DNA from: Acidobacteriota bacterium
Lineage (GTDB): Bacteria > Acidobacteriota > Thermoanaerobaculia > Multivoradales > UBA5704
Direction: 5' to 3'
NCBI GenBank assembly: GCA_003223675.1
Contig: QHVW01000368.1
Location: forward strand, 1 to 7,898
Length of the DNA: 7,898 nt
This document shows, in pieces, positions 1 through 6,000 of this stretch. The notes under the pieces are model-generated. The model did no database searches, was not told where the DNA came from, and was given only the letters and a program-made list of their open reading frames with translations. Positions within the stretch are counted from its first letter, which is position 1. Every line of letters starts with the position of its first letter. A program made the position numbers and the translations under genes.

Positions 1-3000
1 TCGGCGTGCCGAGGCTCAAGTCGTCCCGGCCGCTCAGGCGGGAGAGCAGGGCGAGCGTCGCCGCCGCCAGCACCATGAACGGCGTCGTCCCCTCGCGGCG
101 CGCCAGCCCCTCCAGGGCCGACACTTGGCCGGCGTCGAGCGCGAAGCGGTGCTCCGCACCGCGGTGCGACGCCACGGCGGGACGGGAGCGGTCGGCGGGC
201 AGCTCGGTCTCCGCCGGCAGGCCCCGCAGCCGCTCCCGCCAGTAGGCGGTGTGGCGCTCCAGGACCTTGCCGGTGAGCCAGCGGCGCTGCCAGAGGGCGA
301 AGTCGGCGTACTGCACCGGCAGCTCCGGCAGCGGCGACGGCCGGCCGTCCAGCGCGGCGGCGTAGAGGGCCCCCATCTCCCGCACCAGCACGCCCATCGA
401 CCAGCCGTCCGAGACGATGTGGTGGAAGGTCAGCAGCAGCTCATGCCGCCCGGGGGCGAGCCGCAGCAGGACGGCGCGCAGCAGCGGCCCGCGGGAAAGA
501 TCGAACGGACGCGCCGCCTCGGCCGCGGCGAGCCGATCCGCCTCCCGTTCCCGCGCCGCCGCGGGCAGCCCCGAGAGGTCGGCGGCCGGCAGCTCCCAGG
601 GCCCGGCGGGGAGCACCACCTGCACGGGCTCGCCGTCCCGCTCGGCGAAGACGGTGCGCAGCGCCTCGTGCCGGCGGGCGATCTCGCCGAAGGCGGCGGC
701 CAGGGCGGCGGCGTCCAGCTCCCCCTCCAGCCGCAGGACCAGCGGCAGGTTGTAGAGGGTCTGCCCCGGCTCCAGACGGTCGAGGAACCAGAGCCGCTCC
801 TGGGCGAAGGAGAGGGGGAGCGCGGTATCCGCCGGCGCCCGCAGCGTGCGCGGCGCCCGCGGAATGGGCCCGTCGGGCGCCGGCGCGCCGGCGGCGAGCG
901 CCGTCTCCACCGCCCGCGCCAGCTCGGCCACGGTCGGCCCCTCGAACAGGCGGCGCAGGGGGACCTCGACGCCGAACGCCTCGCGCACCCGCGACATCAC
1001 CTGGGTGGCCAGCAGCGAATGCCCGCCCAGCTCGAAGAAGTCGTCGTGGATGCCCACCCGCCGGACGCCCAGCACCTCGCTCCAGATCGCCGCCATCAGC
1101 TCCTCGGCGGGATCGCGCGGCTCCCGGGCGTCGGCCTCCCCGTTCTCGGCCGCGGGCGCCGGCAGGGCCCGGCGGTCCACCTTGCCGCTGGGGGTGAGCG
1201 GCAGGTGGTCGAGCCGCACCCAGAGCGTGGGGACCATGGCGTCCGGCAGCCGCTCGGCGAGCCAGGCGCGTAGCGCGGCGGGCTCCAGCGGCTCGGCATT
1301 CTCCCCGGCGTTCTGGCGGCAGACGGCGTAGCCCACCAGCCGGCGCGCGCCGGCGCTCTCGCCGCGCACCGCCACCGCCGCCTGGCGCAGCGCCGGGTGG
1401 CCGGCGAGCACGGCCTCGACCTCGGCCAGCTCGATGCGCTGGCCGCGGATCTTGACCTGGTGGTCGCCGCGGCCGAGGTACTCGATCTCGCCGTCCGCCC
1501 GCCAGCGGGCGAGGTCGCCGGAGCGGTAGAGCCGGGAGCCGGGCTCCCAGCCTTCCACGCCGTCGAACGGGTCGGGGAGGAAGCGCTCCGCCGTCATCTC
1601 CGGCTGGCCGAGGTAGCCGCGCGCCAGCCCCGCGCCCCCCACGTACAGCTCGCCGGGGACGCCGGCGGGGACCGGCTCCAGATCCTGATCGAGCAGGAAG
1701 ATGCGGGCGTGGTCCACCGGCCGCCCCACCGTGGGGCGCCCCGGCCAAGCCGCCGGGTCCCCCTCCAGGGGGAGCCAGGTGGCGGCGTGGGTCTCCGAGG
1801 GGCCGTAGTGGTTGTAGAGCGCGGACCCCGGCAGGGCGGCGAAGAGGGCCGCGATCTGCGGCGTGACGTAGAGCTGCTCGCCGGCGCTCATCACCTCGCG
1901 CAGGCTGGCCGGGATCCCCTTGGGGCCCGCCGCCAGGGCGAGCTGCTGGAGGGCCACGAAGGGGAGGAACAGGCGCTCCACCCGCCGGGCGGCCAGCAGC
2001 CGCAGCAGCGCCGGCGGATCGCGCCGCGTCTCCTCGTCCACCAGCACCACCGAGCCGCCCGCGCACCAGGCGGAGAGGATCTCCTGGAACGCGACGTCGA
2101 AGGAGAGGGGGGCGAACTGCAGTGTGCGGCCGGCGCCCGCCCGCGAGGTGCGGAGCTGCCAGTCCAGCATGGCCGAGATGGCGCCGTGGGTCATCGCCAT
2201 CCCCTTGGGCCGCCCGGTGGAGCCCGAGGTGAAGATCAGGTAGACCAGGTTGGCGGGATCGACGGCGGCTGGCGTCCACGCTTCGGGGTCGGGACCGGCG
2301 AGCGCCTCTGCGATCAGCAGCGGCCGGCCGGCTCCCTCGGGCAGCGCGGGCAGCGCCGCCAGCAGGGCCGGTCCGGTGAGCACCACGGGCACCCGGGCGT
2401 CCTCCAGCATCAGGCGCAGCCGCTCACGGGGGTAGCCGGGGTCGAGCGGCAGGCAGGCGCCGCCGGCCTCCAGCACGCCCAGGATGGCGGCCGCGAGGTC
2501 GGGGGCGGAGCGGTCGAGGAAGATCCCCACCGGCACGTCCGGCCCCACGCCCAGGGAGCGCAGGCGGGCGGCCACCCGGCGGGCCCGGCGCAGCAGCTCG
2601 CCGTAGGTCAGCGCCTCGCCGTCCCCGCCCACCACCGCCTCGGCTTCCGGCTGGAGGGCCGCCCGCTCCGCCACCCGCTCGTGGACGCACCACGGCCGGT
2701 GGCCGGGCCGGGGGGGCCGGCTCCAGGCGGCGATCTGCGCGCGCTCGCCGGCGTCGAGCAGGGGGAGCCGGGAGAGCCGGGTCTCCGGCGCGGCCACCGC
2801 GCCCGTGAGCAGGGTCAGCAAGTGCCCGGCGAGCCGCTCCACTGTGGCCGCATCGAAGAGGTCGCGGTTGAATTCCAGGTGGCCGGCATAGGCGCCCTCT
2901 CGCTCGGCCAGGAAGAGGGTGAGGTCGAATTTCGCGTCCCTCGCCGGGATCTCCACCTCCTCGACGGCCACCCCCGGCAGCTCCAGGCGCCCGGCCGGCG

Positions 3001-6000
3001 CTACGTCGTTGAGCGCCAGCAGGATCTGGAAGAGGGGATTGACGCCGTTCTGGCGGCGCGGCGCCAGCTCCTCGACCAGCCGCTCCAGGGGGAGGTCCTG
3101 GTGGGCGTACGCCTCCAGGGCCGCGGCCCGGGCGCGGCGGGCCAGGGCGCGGAAGGAGGGGTCCCCCGCAAGGTCGAGCCGCAGCGCCAGGGTGTTGGTG
3201 AAAAAGCCGATCACCCCCTCGGTCTCCAGGCGGTTGCGGTTGGCGACCGGCGCGCCCACCACCAGGTCGCGCTGGTCGGTGAGGCGGGCGAGGAGAGCGT
3301 CGAAGGCGGCGAGCAGGACCATGAACGGGGTCCACCCCTGGCGCCGGGCCAGCGCCCGCAGGTCGGCGGCCAGCGCCGGCGCCAGCGCCAGCGGCTGCCT
3401 TCCGGCGGCGTTGGTGGGCGCCGCCGGCCGCGGGCGATCCACCGGCAGGTCGAGGGTCTCGGGGGCGCCGGTGAGCGCCCGCCGCCAATGCGCCAGCTCG
3501 CTCTCCAGCCGCTCCCCCGCGAGCTGCTCCCGCTGCCAGCGCGCGTAGTCGGCGTACTGGAGGGGGAGCGCGGGAAGCAGCGAGGGCTCGCCGGCGGCGA
3601 AAGCCCTGTAGAGCGCCGTCAGCTCCCGCAGCAGGATGCCCGTCGACCAGGCGTCCGAGATGGCGTGATGCATCACCACGGCGAGCAGGTGCTCCTCCTC
3701 CCCAAGGCGCAGCAGCAGGGCGCGCACCAGGGGGCCCGCGGCGAGGTCGAACGGCCGCGCAGCCTCCTCGGCCAGCAGTCGCTCCGCTTCCCCCTCCGAG
3801 CGGAGATCGACGACCGGCAGGGGCACCGCGGGCGGCGGCAGGACCACCTGCACGGGGACGCCGCCGGAGCCCTCCCGGAAGACCGTGCGCAGGGCCTCGT
3901 GGCGGCGGGCGATCTCCTCCAGGACGCGCGCCAGCACGCCGGGGCGGAGGGGGCCACGCAGGCGGAGGGCGCCGGAGACGTTGTAGGCGGAGCTCCCGGG
4001 CTCCAGCCGCTGCAGGAACCAGAGCCGCTCCTGGGAGAAGGAGAGCGGGTCCCCCTGGGGGTCGCGCGGCAGGGGGCGCGGCGGCGGCAGGGCCGCGCGC
4101 TCCTCGCCGCGGAGCTCCGCGATCCGCCGCGCGAGAGCCGCCGGCGTCGGCGCCAGGAACAGCTCGGCGGGGGTGAGCTCCACGCCGAAGGTCTCCCGCA
4201 CCCGCGAGGCCGCCTGGGCGGCGAGCAGGGAATGGCCGCCGAGGTCGAAGAAGCTGTCGTGGACGCCGATCGCCTCCAGGCCGAGGATGTCGGCCCAGAT
4301 CGCCGCCAGCAACTCCTCGGCCAGCGTGCGGGGAGCGACGAGCTCCCCCTGGGCCCGCGGCCTGGACGAGCCGGGGACCGGTAGGGCCTTGCGGTCGACC
4401 TTGCCGTTGGGGGTCCGGGGCATCTCGGCGAGCTCGACGAAGGCAGCCGGCACCATGTATTCGGGCAGGGTCTGCCGGAGGAGCTCCCGGAGGGCCTGGA
4501 GACCGGGCGCCGCTCCCCCGGCGGCCACGACGTAGGCCGCCAGGCGCTTGTCCCCGGGCTCGTCCTCCCGGGCCACGACCACCGCCTCCTGAATGCCGGG
4601 GAAGCGCAGAACAGCGGCCTCGATCTCCCCCAGCTCGATCCGGAAGCCGCGGATCTTGACCTGGTGGTCGATCCGCCCCAGGAGCTCGATCTCGCCACCC
4701 GGCAGGAACCGGGCCAGATCGCCGGTGCGATAGAGGCGTTCCCCCGCTCCACCGCCGAGGGGATCGGGCACGAAGCGCTCCGCGGTCAGCCCGGGCTGCC
4801 CGAGATAGGCCCGGGCGAGGCCCGGACCGCTGATACAGAGCTCTCCGGCCAGGCCGGCCGGGATGGGCTCCATCTCACGGTCCAGCAGGTAGATCCGGGT
4901 GTTGGCGATCGGCCGGCCGATGGTGATGCGGCCGCCGGGAAGCTCGCGCGGGAGCGGGGCGACGCTGCACCAGACCGCCCCCTCGGTCGGGCCGTACTCG
5001 TTGTAGAGGGCCCCCGGGCAGCGCTCGTAATGGCGCGCGACGAGCTCCGCCGGGCACGCCTCGCCGGCCACGACGACCGTCTCCAGGGAGGCGAGCTGCC
5101 CCGGAGAGGCCTGGGCCAGCATGAGCGCGTGGAGCGACGGCAGGGAGATCATGTGGCTGATCCCGGTCTCGGCGATCAGGGCGTTGAGGCGCTCCGGATC
5201 GAGCTGCGGCCCGCCGCCGGGCAACACCAGGGTCCCACCTAGGGAGAGCGACCAGAAGATCCCTGCCACCGAGCTGTCGAAAGCAAACGAGGAGAGCAGG
5301 AGGAAGCTTTTCACCGGCCGATCGTAGTAGTAGGCGGCCCTCGCCAGGGCCGACGAGACGATGTTCCCATGGGCGATGCCGACCCCCTTGGGACGGCCCG
5401 TGGAGCCCGAGGTGTAGATCACGTAGGCGAGAGCCGCGGGCGACGCGCCGCCGCGCGGGTTGTCCGCCGGCTCCGCCGCGAGCCGCGGGCGGTCCGCGTC
5501 GAGGCAGACGACCGGCTCGCCTGCCATCTCGGGGAGGAGCCCGCGCAACGGCCCGGTGGTCACCAGCGCCGCGAGGCCCGCGTCCCCGGCGATGAAAGAC
5601 AGGCGCTGCGCGGGATAGTGCGGATCGAGCGGCACGTAGGCGGCGCCGGCCTTCAGGATGCCGAGTATCCCCTCGATCGCCTCCGGCGAGCGGTCGAGGC
5701 AGAGCCCGACCCTGGATTCCGGCCCCACGCCCAGCCGCCGGAGGTGGTGCGCCAGACGGTTCGCCCGCCGGTTCAGCTCGCCATAGCTCAGGCTCTCACC
5801 CTCATGGGTCACCGCCGGTGCGCCGGCGTTGAGCGCCGCCTGGCGCTCGACGAGCTCGTGCAGGCAGAGATTCGGGGGGAGCCGTAGCGCTGTGTCGTTG
5901 AGCTCCCCCACCAGTTGCCAGCGCTCGGCCGCGGAGAGCAGGGAGAGAGCAGAAAGCCGCTGATCGGGATCGCCGGCCGCGGCCTCCAGGAGGGTCCGCA

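Noticed and set aside
3647..3670. C2 as an inactive condensation domain
   Set aside because: Only the Gly of HHxxxDG is changed. The catalytic second His and the structural Asp are present and all other C motifs are intact, so inactivity is not supported.
1397..4384. A 995-codon open frame on the plus strand (also shorter ones at 125-1273, 4664-5242, 5369-5887 and 5915-6949)
   Set aside because: All are in the frame that is codon-aligned with the minus-strand NRPS gene, where antisense stops can arise only from sense CTA, TTA or TCA codons. These are very rare in this GC-rich gene. The 4384 end, for example, is the sense CTA leucine of the A1 A10 motif. The translations are low-complexity Gly/Arg/Ala/Gln text with no domain motif.
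441..4752. Minus-strand open frames at 441-2279, 2424-3488 and 3673-4752
   Set aside because: They are in the other minus-strand frames and overlap the NRPS frame, whose C, A and T motifs read cleanly through the same bases. Their translations are Arg/Pro/Gly/Ala-rich with no recognisable motif, as expected of shifted frames in high-GC coding DNA.
5281..5340. Short triplet repeat (three TAC codons, Tyr-Tyr-Tyr, in A1) as a microsatellite
   Set aside because: Three codons are too few to call a repeat. The variable loop between motifs A3 and A4 tolerates such sequence.
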